Assembly (NCBI RefSeq): GCF_035918395.1
Contig: NZ_CP142362.1
Coordinates: 2,021,501-2,085,500, forward strand
From: Mycolicibacterium sp. ND9-15
GTDB lineage: Bacteria > Actinomycetota > Actinomycetes > Mycobacteriales > Mycobacteriaceae
Length of the DNA: 64,000 nucleotides
Reading direction: 5' to 3'
The position numbers were made by a program, and so were the translations under genes. Positions 25,427 to 33,564 of the stretch are shown here, piece after piece. The notes beneath the pieces were generated by a model. That model was not told where the DNA came from, searched no databases, and saw only the letters and a list, made by a program, of their open reading frames with translations. How positions within the stretch are numbered: the stretch's first letter is position 1; each line of letters starts with the position of its first letter.

Positions 25427-26245
25427 TTGAGCGACAATGTGGGCCGCGTCGTTTCGCTGCGGCGTTATCCGGTGAAGTCGATGCTCGGGGAGCAGTGCGA
25501 CTCCATCCGGATCGGCCCGCTGGGCGTGGACGGTGACCGCCGGTACGCCGTCATTGACGAGGCGACCGGGCGCGTCGCAACCGCCAAGCACCCCAGGCTG
25601 TGGAGGGCCCTGCTGCAGTGCGCGTCGGCCACGGGCGATGACGGTGTCGTGGTGACGCTGCCCGACGACCGTGAGGTGGCGGTCATCGAAGCGGGCGGAC
25701 CGTTGTCGGACCTGCTCGGACGCGCGGTGCGTCTCACCGACGAGCGGGTCGCGGGCGCCGTGCTCGAGCGCTCCGACCCGCTCGAGGTGCTGGCCCGCGG
25801 AATCGACGCCGAGTTCGACCCCGTACTGCTCGAACTCGGGCAGGGTGCACCCGGCGGCGCCTTCGTCGACCATTCGCCGGTGCACCTGATCAGCACGGCC
25901 ACGCTGGACGCGATCGGCGTCGACCGCGCCGAGGCGATCAGGTACCGGCCGAACGTCGTCATCGAAACCGCGGACGGCACTGCGCCGTTCCTCGAGAACG
26001 ACTGGGTGGGGGCGGAGATCCACGTCGGCCAAGCCGTGCTGCGTGGCACGTTTCCAACCCCGCGCTGCGCCGTTCCCACCCTCGAACACGGTGCTATGCA
26101 ACGACGTCCGGATGCTGTGCGGTATCTGCTCGAGCACAACCGGGCCGAGGTTCCCGATTCCGGAGCCTTGCCTTGCGCGGGCCTGTACGCCGAGGTCGTC
26201 ACCGCCGGCGCGGTCGGCACCGGCGACGAGGTACGAATCAGGTAA
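25427..26245 (+). CDS. MOSC-domain protein
   Basis: 272-residue protein with an N-terminal MOSC_N beta barrel (RVVSLRRYPVKSMLGEQCD, then GVDGDRRYAVIDEATG) and a C-terminal MOSC domain (FVDHSPVHLISTATLD, RYRPNVVIET, and the Cys in TPRCAVPTL, about residue 216). MOSC proteins transfer sulfur or bind molybdopterin; the conserved Cys is the usual catalytic residue. The TTG start is supported by GGAGATGGA upstream. It is 39 bp ahead of an SDR gene in the same direction. Confidence 0.83.
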   Translation: MSDNVGRVVSLRRYPVKSMLGEQCDSIRIGPLGVDGDRRYAVIDEATGRVATAKHPRLWRALLQCASATGDDGVVVTLPDDREVAVIEAGGPLSDLLGRAVRLTDERVAGAVLERSDPLEVLARGIDAEFDPVLLELGQGAPGGAFVDHSPVHLISTATLDAIGVDRAEAIRYRPNVVIETADGTAPFLENDWVGAEIHVGQAVLRGTFPTPRCAVPTLEHGAMQRRPDAVRYLLEHNRAEVPDSGALPCAGLYAEVVTAGAVGTGDEVRIR

Positions 26246-26284
26246 CCCCACGGCGCCGAGCGCTCACCTGACAGAATCGACCAG

Positions 26285-27094
26285 ATGACGAACCCCTCGA
26301 CACACCGCAAGGCCGTCTTCATCACCGGCGCCGCCGCCGGCATCGGCCGCGCCACCGCGCTGACATTCGCCCGCAACGGGTTCGTCGTCGGCGGCTACGA
26401 CATCGACGAGGTCGGTCTGAAGACCCTCGCCGACGAGATCGACCAACTGGGCGGCACCTGCCACACCGGCCACCTCGACGTCACCGACCCCGACGAGATG
26501 GCGCAACGGGTGGGCGAATTCGCCGGGGCCGCCGGTGACCGACTCGATGTGATGATCAACAACGCCGGCATCCTGCGCGCCGGCCGGTTCGAGGAGATGG
26601 ACGTCGCAGGCCATCACAAGGAGATCGACATCAACGCCAAGGGCGTGGTCAACGGCCTCTACGCAGCATTCCCCTACTTGCGTAAGACCCCGGACTCGGT
26701 CGTCGTCAACCTTGCCTCCGCTTCGTCGATCTACGGCCAGGCCGAATTGGCCAACTACAGCGCGACCAAGTTCTTCGTCCGCGGAATCACCGAGGCGCTC
26801 GACATCGAGTGGAACCGCTACGGCATCCGGGTCATCGCGATGTGGCCGCTGTACGTGCAGACCGCGATGACCGACGACATCAAGACCGGCACGACCGAAT
26901 CGCTCGGGATCCGTCTGACGGCCCAGGACATCGCCGACGCGATCGTGAAAGCCACCGAACCGTCCTGGCTGCGCCGCGCCATCCATCAGGTGCACTTCCC
27001 GGTCGGATCGCAGACCAAGGTGATGACCCTCAGTTCCCGGTTCTCCCCGGGCTGGTTGACCCGCTACGCCAACAAGAAGCTGTCGCAGTCCTGA
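26285..27094 (+). CDS. Short-chain dehydrogenase/reductase
   Basis: 269-residue classical SDR. The cofactor motif is ITGAAAGIGRATAL (TGxxxGxG, about residues 13-26), followed by GGYDIDEVG, the acidic loop DVTDPDEM, NNAGILRAG, and the catalytic Ser-Tyr-Lys in NLASASSIYGQAELANYSATKFFV. The C-terminus FSPGWLTRYANKKLSQS suggests membrane proximity, as seen in some mycobacterial SDRs. NAD(H) preference is suggested by the Asp at the end of the second strand (GYDID). The substrate is unknown. It follows the MOSC gene and precedes the lipoprotein gene by 70 bp. Confidence 0.86.
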   Translation: MTNPSTHRKAVFITGAAAGIGRATALTFARNGFVVGGYDIDEVGLKTLADEIDQLGGTCHTGHLDVTDPDEMAQRVGEFAGAAGDRLDVMINNAGILRAGRFEEMDVAGHHKEIDINAKGVVNGLYAAFPYLRKTPDSVVVNLASASSIYGQAELANYSATKFFVRGITEALDIEWNRYGIRVIAMWPLYVQTAMTDDIKTGTTESLGIRLTAQDIADAIVKATEPSWLRRAIHQVHFPVGSQTKVMTLSSRFSPGWLTRYANKKLSQS

Positions 27095-27164
27095 GATCGG
27101 GGCGGCTCGGCTTCGCCGTCGTGTTGTTCGGGACCTGGAGAGGCCGGTTAGCTACGCTCGCCGG

Positions 27165-28073
27165 GTGGCCATACGGCTTACTCGGCGAAGATTCCTGGCG
27201 CTGACCGCGGGCTTGGCCGTCACCGCGGCGGCCGGTTGCAGTGCGGACAAGCCCGGCGCCGTTGCCAAGGACGGATCGGTCACCGTCGAACACACCTTCG
27301 GCGAGACGAAGATCCCCGCGCCGCCCACGCGGGTCGTCAGCGCGGGTCTGACCGAACAGGACGACCTGCTGGCGCTCGGCGTCGTTCCGATCGCGGTGAC
27401 CGACTGGTTCGGTGGCGAACCCTTCGCGGTATGGCCATGGGCGCAGCCGAAACTCGCCGGCGCACAACCGGCGGTGCTCAGCCTGGCCGACGGCATCCAG
27501 GTGGATCGGATCGCGGCGTTGAACCCCGACCTGATCGTCGCCACCAATGCCGGCCTGGACTCCGACACGTACTCGAGGCTGTCGGAGATCGCGCCGACGG
27601 TCGCGCAGTCCGGTCAGGACGCGTTCTTCGAGCCGTGGAAGGTCCAGGCGGGAACGGTCGGCCAAGCCGTCTTCAAGTACGACGAAATGCAGGCCTTGGT
27701 CGCGAGTGTCGACGAGAAGTTCGCCGCGGCCGGCGCGTCCAACCAGGCGTTCGGAGGCAGAACGGCGGCGTTGTTGCACGGTCGTCTGAACAATGGTGAG
27801 CCGCAGGCCCTTAGCCCCGGTTGGCGCTCGGAGTTCCTCACCGCGATGGGCCTGGGCGTGGCCGACGGCCTCGACGCCGACGTGCTGATCTGGGCCACGG
27901 AATCAGACGAGGAACAGGGCGCACTACTCGCCCACCCGGCCGTCGCGCGACGCGGTAAGGCCAACGTCTTCACGGGCAGGGTACTCGCGGGGGCGATCGC
28001 ATTCGCCTCGCCGCTGTCCTATCCGGTGGTGGCCGAGCAACTGCCACCGCGCATCGCCCAGGCGTTGGCTTGA
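27165..28073 (+). CDS. fecB2: FecB2-like Tat-exported substrate-binding lipoprotein
   Basis: 302-residue periplasmic binding protein of the iron-siderophore/heme type. The N-terminus has a twin-arginine signal (TRRRFLAL) ending in a lipobox AAAGC, so the mature protein is predicted to be folded before export and lipid-anchored at about Cys25. The body shows FecB-type features: PPTRVVSAGLTEQDDLLALGV and NPDLIVATNAGLDSDTYSRL. Position matches Rv0265c (FecB2 by memory). No permease or ATPase gene is adjacent, so it must work with a transporter encoded elsewhere. No IdeR box is evident upstream, which leaves the iron link unproven. Confidence 0.78.
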   Translation: MAIRLTRRRFLALTAGLAVTAAAGCSADKPGAVAKDGSVTVEHTFGETKIPAPPTRVVSAGLTEQDDLLALGVVPIAVTDWFGGEPFAVWPWAQPKLAGAQPAVLSLADGIQVDRIAALNPDLIVATNAGLDSDTYSRLSEIAPTVAQSGQDAFFEPWKVQAGTVGQAVFKYDEMQALVASVDEKFAAAGASNQAFGGRTAALLHGRLNNGEPQALSPGWRSEFLTAMGLGVADGLDADVLIWATESDEEQGALLAHPAVARRGKANVFTGRVLAGAIAFASPLSYPVVAEQLPPRIAQALA

Positions 28074-28176
28074 CTCGTCACGCGCCGAACGTGCCTTCAC
28101 GGCGAAATCGCGGCCGCTTTGTCGACGTGGTTTCACGCTCGGCGACACCATGAAGCGGTCCTGAGAGGATTGCCGG

Positions 28177-28878
28177 GTGACCGTCGACATCGAGACCGAG
28201 CACCGCGGGTTCGCGACGACGGGCTCGGCCTACTACCCGACGCTGGTCGCGGTCTTCACCGGTCTGGTGCTGATCTCCAACGTGGCGGCGACCAAGGGCA
28301 TCGCGTTCGGCCCGATCGTCGGCGACTGGTCGCTGATCACCGACGGCGGCTTCGTCGTCTTTCCGCTCACCTACGTGATCGGCGACGTGCTGTCGGAGGT
28401 GTACGGGTTCAAGGCCACCCGCCGGGCGATCTACATCGCGTTCGTGATGGAGGCGCTCGCGGCGTTCACGTTCTGGCTCACCGCTGTCCTACCGCCCGCC
28501 GACTTCTACACCAATCAGGCCGCCTTCGAGGCCGTGATGAAACCGTTCACGCTGTTGGTCATCGCCGGACTGGCCGGGTTCATCGTCGGACAGACGCTCA
28601 ACGCCTGGGTTCTGGTGGAGGTCAAGACCCGCATGGGCGAAAAGCACCTGTGGGCGCGGTTGATCGGGTCGACCGTCGTCGGCGAGTTCGCCGACACCCT
28701 GGTGTTCTGCAGCATCGCCGCGGCCGCGATCGGGATCAACACGTGGCCCGACTTCCTGACGTACGTGGCGCTGGGATGGATCTACAAGACCGCGGTGGAG
28801 GTGGTCGTCCTGCCGGTGACCTACCGGGTGATCGCGTTCGTCAAGCACCGCGAACCGACGTATCAGCCCGCCATTTGA
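28177..28878 (+). CDS. Queuosine precursor transporter family (YhhQ/COG1738)
   Basis: 233-residue membrane protein with six or seven helices. Family marks are LVLISNVAATKGIAFGP, DGGFVVFPLTYVIGDVLSEV, YGFKATRRAIY and GSTVVGEFADTLVFCSIA, all characteristic of YhhQ/QPTR proteins that import preQ0, preQ1 or queuine for tRNA modification. GTG start at 28177. No tgt or queF gene is nearby in this window and no preQ1 riboswitch could be recognised upstream. Annotation as a vitamin uptake transporter is possible but weaker. Confidence 0.8.
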   Translation: MTVDIETEHRGFATTGSAYYPTLVAVFTGLVLISNVAATKGIAFGPIVGDWSLITDGGFVVFPLTYVIGDVLSEVYGFKATRRAIYIAFVMEALAAFTFWLTAVLPPADFYTNQAAFEAVMKPFTLLVIAGLAGFIVGQTLNAWVLVEVKTRMGEKHLWARLIGSTVVGEFADTLVFCSIAAAAIGINTWPDFLTYVALGWIYKTAVEVVVLPVTYRVIAFVKHREPTYQPAI

Positions 28879-28952
28879 GGCTTCCGTAAGGCTCTCCTGG
28901 CAAGGCTCACAGACCCTGGGCGCGGCTAGCTACTCACGGGTAGTTTCGGGTC

Positions 28953-29642
28953 ATGAGCGTTACCGCCGAAAAAGACCGTGGCGGGCACGACACCGGCGCC
29001 GTTCCGATCCGCGACTACGGGGACCAAGCACTGCTGCTCGAGTTCGACAGCGCCGTCGACGTCCTGGTATGGACCGACGCGATCCAGCAGTCCGGCCTGC
29101 CCGGCGTGCTCGACATCGTGCCGGCCTCGCGCACCGTATTGATCAAGCTCGCGGAACCTCGGTACCAGGCGCCGACGCGCCAACGCATCGCCGGTCTGCG
29201 CATCGATGCCGACCTCGGCGCAGAGTTGATACCGCCGGCCGACGGCCGTGCCGATCTCACGATCGACGTCGTCTACGACGGACCGGACCTCGACGACGTG
29301 GCCCGGCTGACGGGTCTGACGCCCGACGAGGTGATCGCCGCGCACACCGGCCGCCTGTGGCGCGTCGGATTCGGCGGGTTCGCACCAGGTTTCAGCTATC
29401 TCGTCGGCGGTGACCGCCGGCTGGAGGTCCCGCGACGCTCCGAACCGCGGACCAAGGTGCCGGCGGGCGCCGTCGGACTCGCGGGCGAGTTCAGCGGGAT
29501 CTACCCACGCGAGTCCCCCGGCGGGTGGCAGTTGATCGGCCGCACCTCGAAAGATCAAGCGGTGTTGTGGGACATCCACCGTGCCGACCCGGCGCTGCTG
29601 ACGTCGGGTATGTGGGTGCGGTTCCGGGCGGTGGACTCATGA
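28953..29642 (+). CDS. pxpB: 5-oxoprolinase subunit B (KipI family)
   Basis: 229-residue KipI/PxpB-type protein. Signatures are [13 protein letters not shown] at the N-terminus, [22 protein letters not shown] in the middle (family GFxPGFxYL) and [29 protein letters not shown] near the C-terminus (given in parts: [21 protein letters not shown]). With PxpC and PxpA it forms an ATP-dependent enzyme that opens 5-oxoproline to glutamate. It overlaps pxpC by ATGA. No pxpA gene is visible in the window. A short dyad CTAC-N6-GTAG lies at 28930-28943, just upstream. Confidence 0.87.
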   Translation: MSVTAEKDRGGHDTGAVPIRDYGDQALLLEFDSAVDVLVWTDAIQQSGLPGVLDIVPASRTVLIKLAEPRYQAPTRQRIAGLRIDADLGAELIPPADGRADLTIDVVYDGPDLDDVARLTGLTPDEVIAAHTGRLWRVGFGGFAPGFSYLVGGDRRLEVPRRSEPRTKVPAGAVGLAGEFSGIYPRESPGGWQLIGRTSKDQAVLWDIHRADPALLTSGMWVRFRAVDS

Positions 29643-30523
29643 CCACGCTGGAGATCCTGCGCCCTGGGCCGCTGGCGCTCATCGAGGATCTGGGCCGGCC
29701 GGGGCTGGCGCACATGGGCGTGGGCCGGTCCGGTGCCGCCGACCGCCGCTCGCACACGCTGGCCAACAGGCTGGTGGCCAACCCAGACAACCGCGCCACC
29801 ATCGAGGTGACGTTCGGTGGACTGGCGGCGCGGGTGCACGGCGGTGATCTCGCGATCGCCGTCACCGGTGCCGACACCGATCCCGCGGTCAACGGAGTCC
29901 CGTTCGGTACCAACAGCATTCACTTCGCCCGCGCCGGTGAGGTGATCTCGCTCGGCGCACCGCACTCCGGCCTGCGGACCTACCTGGCGGTGCGCGGCGG
30001 CATCGACGTGGAGCCTGTGCTCGGCTCGCGGTCATACGACGTGATGTCGGCCATCGGTCCGCAGCCGCTGCGGCCGGGCGACCCGCTGCCCATCGGCGAG
30101 CACACCGGGGAGTTCCCCGAAATCGACCAGGCGCCGGTCGCGCCCATCGAGGACGACGTGCTCGAGTTGACGGTGGTGCCCGGCCCGCGCGACGGCTGGT
30201 TCGTCGACCCGGATGTGTTGATCCGCACCAACTGGCTGGCGACCAACAAGAGCGACCGGGTGGGGATGCGGTTGGTCGGAATGCCCCTCGAGTACCGCTG
30301 GCCGGACCGGCAACTTCCCAGCGAGGGCGCCACTCGCGGCGCAATTCAGGTGCCGCCGAACGGTTTTCCGGTCATTTTGGGCCCAGACCACCCGGTCACG
30401 GGTGGTTACCCGGTGATCGGCGTCGTCGCCGACGAGGACATCGACAAGGTGGCTCAGGTGCGGCCGGGGCAAACCGTGCGGATGCATTGGTCACGGCCCC
30501 GACGACCGTTCGGGGGCCACTAG
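29639..30523 (+). CDS. pxpC: 5-oxoprolinase subunit C (KipA family)
   Basis: 294-residue KipA/PxpC protein, the biotin-dependent carboxylase-like partner of KipI. Marks are [23 protein letters not shown] (in parts: [21 protein letters not shown]), [20 protein letters not shown] and the C-terminal [20 protein letters not shown]. Length is normal. Its start lies in the pxpB stop, so the subunits are co-translated in stoichiometric order. The corresponding pair in M. tuberculosis is Rv0264c-Rv0263c (recollection). The next gene, the aminoglycoside acetyltransferase, begins 27 bp later and may be read from the same transcript. Confidence 0.87.
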   Translation: MTTLEILRPGPLALIEDLGRPGLAHMGVGRSGAADRRSHTLANRLVANPDNRATIEVTFGGLAARVHGGDLAIAVTGADTDPAVNGVPFGTNSIHFARAGEVISLGAPHSGLRTYLAVRGGIDVEPVLGSRSYDVMSAIGPQPLRPGDPLPIGEHTGEFPEIDQAPVAPIEDDVLELTVVPGPRDGWFVDPDVLIRTNWLATNKSDRVGMRLVGMPLEYRWPDRQLPSEGATRGAIQVPPNGFPVILGPDHPVTGGYPVIGVVADEDIDKVAQVRPGQTVRMHWSRPRRPFGGH

Positions 30524-30540
30524 TCGGACAGCGCTGGTAG

Positions 30541-31119
<579 letters not shown>

Positions 31120-31181
31120 GACTCACACCGGCATCGCGTGCTGGGTGAGGGGAATTTCACGGCGGGGTCACCGCCTGGCAT

Positions 31182-31208
31182 GTTGACGCAATAACGCCTG
31201 CTTAGCGT
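31182..31208 (+). promoter_or_regulatory. nnaR promoter module, shared with nirB
   Basis: A 27-base stretch ending in TGCTTAGCGT matches the stretch in front of nirB (36118-36144, minus strand) at 22 of 27 positions. It begins with GTTGACGCAAT, a copy of the palindrome ATTGC-N-GCAAT seen at nirB, and ends in TAGCGT, a fair -10 hexamer. In both places an ATG follows exactly seven bases after TAGCGT, so both transcripts are probably leaderless. The conserved upstream half is a candidate binding site for NnaR and/or GlnR. Confidence 0.65.
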
Positions 31209-31215
31209 GGCATTC

Positions 31216-31308
31216 ATGAGCGGCTGCGGCTTGCGGGCGGTACCGACACGCCCTGGAAATGGCCATTTAATCGCTTGGAAACATCCGGTGCATACACAGG
31301 TCCCATGA
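31216..31308 (+). CDS. 30-codon upstream ORF coupled to nnaR
   Basis: ATG at 31216 sits seven bases after the -10 hexamer, at the predicted transcription start, and opens a 30-codon frame (MSGCGLRAVPTRPGNGHL onward, ending HTQVP). Its TGA (31306-31308) overlaps the nnaR ATG (31305-31307) in an ATGA junction. Ribosomes that start on the leaderless 5' end would translate this peptide and re-initiate on nnaR, which lacks its own clear ribosome-binding site. It could act as a translational regulator of nnaR. It is out of frame with nnaR, so it is not an N-terminal extension. Confidence 0.55.
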   Translation: MSGCGLRAVPTRPGNGHLIAWKHPVHTQVP

Positions 31309-32453
31309 CTGAGCCCGACTGGGCGCCGCTCACCGGATTCCGGGTGGCCGTGACCTCCGCCCGGCGTGCCGACGAGTTGAGCGCGTTACTGCGCCGCCGC
31401 GGGGCGACGGTGACCAGCGCGCCGGCGATCCAGATGGTGCCGCTGCCCGACGACGATGCGTTGCGTATGTACACCGAGGCCCTGATCGACGTGCCGCCCG
31501 ATATCGTGATCGCCACCACCGGGATCGGATTCCGGGGCTGGATCGCCGCCGCCGACGGGTGGGGGCTCGCCAACGACCTGATCGTCGCGCTCGCCAAGGC
31601 GCGCAACGTCTCACGCGGACCCAAAGCGACAGGCGCGCTGCGCGCGGCCGGTCTACCCGAGGAGTGGTCCCCGGATTCGGAGTCCTCGCGCGAGTTGCTG
31701 CACTACCTCGTCGAGAGCGGTATCGCCGGGCGACGCATCGCGGTGCAGTTGCACGGCGCCACCGAGGACTGGGACCCGTTTCCCGAGTTTCTCGACGAAT
31801 TGTGTGCCGCCGGTGCCGAGGTCGTGCCGATCCGCGTGTACCGGTGGCATCCGGCGCCGCACAACGGTGACTTCGACCAACTCGTGGCCGGCATCGCCGA
31901 CGAGAGATTCGACGCGGTCAGCTTCACCTCGGCACCCGCCGTCGCGTCGGTACTGCTGCGGGCCAGGGAGATGGGGTTGGAGAACCGCGTCCTCGCGGCG
32001 TTCCGAGGCGACGTGCATGCGATGTGCGTTGGGCCGGTGACCGCCCGGCCACTGGTGCGACTGGGTGTCCCGACGTCGGCCCCGGAGCGGATGCGCTTAG
32101 GCGCGTTGGCCCGCCACATCACCGACGAACTGCCGCTACTGTGCTCGCGGACAGTTCGGGTCGCTGGGCATCTGCTCGAGATCCGCGGCACCTGCGTGTT
32201 GGTCGACGGCGTCGTCAAACCCGTGTCGCCGGCCGGTATGGCGACGATCCGCGCGCTCGCCCACCGACCGGGTGCGGTGGTGTCACGCACTGACCTGCTA
32301 CGGGCCCTACCCGGCACCGGCACCGACACCCACGCCGTCGAGACCGCCGTGCTGCGGCTCCGAACGGCGTTGGGCGACAAGAACATCGTGTCGACGGTCG
32401 TCAAGCGGGGGTACCGCCTGGCCGTGGACGACAGTCTGGCGTACGCACAATGA
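31305..32453 (+). CDS. nnaR: NnaR: uroporphyrinogen-III synthase-like/winged-helix regulator
   Basis: 382-residue two-domain protein. The N-terminal part (about 1-270) resembles uroporphyrinogen-III synthase (HemD): GFRVAVTSARRADELSALLRRRG, VIATTGIGFRGW and FTSAPAVASVLLRA. The C-terminal part (about 285-380) is an OmpR-type winged helix with KPVSPAGMATIRALAHRPGAV, LLRALPG and VKRGYRLAV. This fusion is the nitrite/nitrate assimilation regulator NnaR of actinobacteria (Rv0260c in M. tuberculosis, about 381 residues, by memory), which acts with GlnR on nirBD. Start ATG 31305 overlaps the upstream ORF, and the stop overlaps the ferrochelatase start. Whether the HemD half is catalytic or only senses a tetrapyrrole is not evident from the sequence. 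Confidence 0.88.
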   Translation: MTEPDWAPLTGFRVAVTSARRADELSALLRRRGATVTSAPAIQMVPLPDDDALRMYTEALIDVPPDIVIATTGIGFRGWIAAADGWGLANDLIVALAKARNVSRGPKATGALRAAGLPEEWSPDSESSRELLHYLVESGIAGRRIAVQLHGATEDWDPFPEFLDELCAAGAEVVPIRVYRWHPAPHNGDFDQLVAGIADERFDAVSFTSAPAVASVLLRAREMGLENRVLAAFRGDVHAMCVGPVTARPLVRLGVPTSAPERMRLGALARHITDELPLLCSRTVRVAGHLLEIRGTCVLVDGVVKPVSPAGMATIRALAHRPGAVVSRTDLLRALPGTGTDTHAVETAVLRLRTALGDKNIVSTVVKRGYRLAVDDSLAYAQ

Positions 32454-33130
32454 GCCTCTTGCTGGTGGCGCACGGCACCCGCAAGCAGGCCGGGGTGGCG
32501 CTGATCGGCAGCCTCGCCGATCGGGTCTCGATGACGCTCGGTGCGCGCGTCCACGTCGCGTTCGTCGACGTGCTCGGTCCAACGCCGAGCGACGTGCTGC
32601 AGACCCTGCCTAACCGGACGACCGTGGTGCCCGCCTTCTTAAGCCGTGGTTATCACGTCAACGCCGACATTCCCGCGCACGTCGCGGCCAGTGGACATCC
32701 CGACGTGACGGTCACCGAGGCGCTGGGCCCCAGTCCCCAACTGGCTCGCGTGCTCTCCGACCGGCTGATCGAATGCGGTTGGCGGCCAGGTGATTCCGTG
32801 TTGCTTGCGGCGGCCGGGACCTCTGACCGCGGCGCCTTGTCGGACCTACGACGCACCTCGGCCCTGCTATCAGCGGTCATCGGCGACCGGGTCGAGCTCG
32901 CGTTGGCCGCCACCGGCGAACCGCGCGTGGCCGACGCGGTGGCGCGGCTGCGCCGACGTGGCGCGCGGCGGGTCGTGGTGGCCTCGTACCTGTTGGCAGA
33001 GGGCCTGTTTCAGGACCGGCTGCGCAACAGCGGAGCCGACGCGGTAGCCGACCCGCTGGGCACGCACCCGGCGATGGTGCGACTGATCGCCAACCGGTTC
33101 CGCCGCGCCCGCCTGCCCTTGGTCGCGTAG
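32450..33130 (+). CDS. Sirohydrochlorin chelatase family (CbiX/SirB)
   Basis: 226-residue chelatase with two CbiX-type halves. The N-terminal motif LLVAHGTRKQAG has the metal-binding His (about residue 8), the middle holds VVPAFLSRGYHVNADIP with the second His, and the second half repeats the pattern in degenerate form (LLAAAGTSDRGA). It inserts iron into sirohydrochlorin to make siroheme, the prosthetic group of NirB encoded next door. Its ATG overlaps the nnaR stop, so siroheme supply is co-expressed with the regulator. It is convergent with nirD across a long inverted repeat. Confidence 0.85.
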   Translation: MSLLLVAHGTRKQAGVALIGSLADRVSMTLGARVHVAFVDVLGPTPSDVLQTLPNRTTVVPAFLSRGYHVNADIPAHVAASGHPDVTVTEALGPSPQLARVLSDRLIECGWRPGDSVLLAAAGTSDRGALSDLRRTSALLSAVIGDRVELALAATGEPRVADAVARLRRRGARRVVVASYLLAEGLFQDRLRNSGADAVADPLGTHPAMVRLIANRFRRARLPLVA

Positions 33131-33139
33131 GCGTTTCTG

Positions 33140-33202
33140 CCGCGAAACGGTATTCCAGCAGGCCTCCACTCGATCTTTCGCTGCTGGAATACCATTTCGC
33201 GG
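33140..33202. terminator. 22-bp inverted repeat between convergent genes
   Basis: The arms 33140-33161 (ending TATTCCAGCAG) and 33181-33202 (beginning CTGCTGGAATA) pair over 22 bp with one mismatch, leaving a 19-base loop. The position, between the 3' ends of the chelatase gene and nirD, fits a bidirectional terminator, although no T-run follows. The long stem and loop also fit a small repetitive palindromic element; another with the same architecture lies at 42077-42125. Confidence 0.65.
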
Positions 33203-33216
33203 AAAAGGTGGAGAAG

Positions 33217-33564
33217 TCAGCCGCCCACCTCGACGTGGCCGTCGGCGGTGATCCGTGTCTGGTAAACCGGCAGCGAGACCTCCGGATCATCGAGACAAAC
33301 ACCGTCGTCGAGCGCGAACGCCTGCTTCTTTATCGGTGATTGCACGGTCGGGCGCCCACCGCGGTCGCCCACGATACCCCGCGACATCACCGCAGCCCCG
33401 GAGAACGGGTCGATGTTGCTTATCGCGCTCAGCGACCCGTCGTCGAGGCGAAACAACGCGGCCTGACTGCCATCGGCCAGCAGCACACCGACGCCGCGGT
33501 TCGGAATCAAAAAGTCGTAGCGGCACGCGGCGGTCCACACCTGAATCTCGTTCAGCAGCGTCAT
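33217..33564 (-). CDS. nirD: Nitrite reductase small subunit NirD
   Basis: 115-residue NirD with a Rieske-like fold: ACRYDFLIPNRGVGVLL, AAVMSRGIVGDRGGRPTVQSP-type core (SRGIVGDRGG) and KKQAFALDDGVCLDDPE. The four cluster ligands of true Rieske proteins (CxH and CxxH) are absent, as is normal for assimilatory NirD, which supports NirB without carrying iron-sulfur. Its ATG overlaps the nirB stop. Longer in-frame starts reach far into nirB and are rejected. Confidence 0.92.
   Translation of the reverse strand: MTLLNEIQVWTAACRYDFLIPNRGVGVLLADGSQAALFRLDDGSLSAISNIDPFSGAAVMSRGIVGDRGGRPTVQSPIKKQAFALDDGVCLDDPEVSLPVYQTRITADGHVEVGG

Noticed and set aside
28930..28943. CTAC-N6-GTAG dyad before pxpB
   Set aside because: Short arms; no regulator known to fit.
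31183..31188. TTGACG as a -35 element for nnaR
   Set aside because: Spacing to TAGCGT is 14 bases, too short; the bases more likely belong to the shared regulator site.
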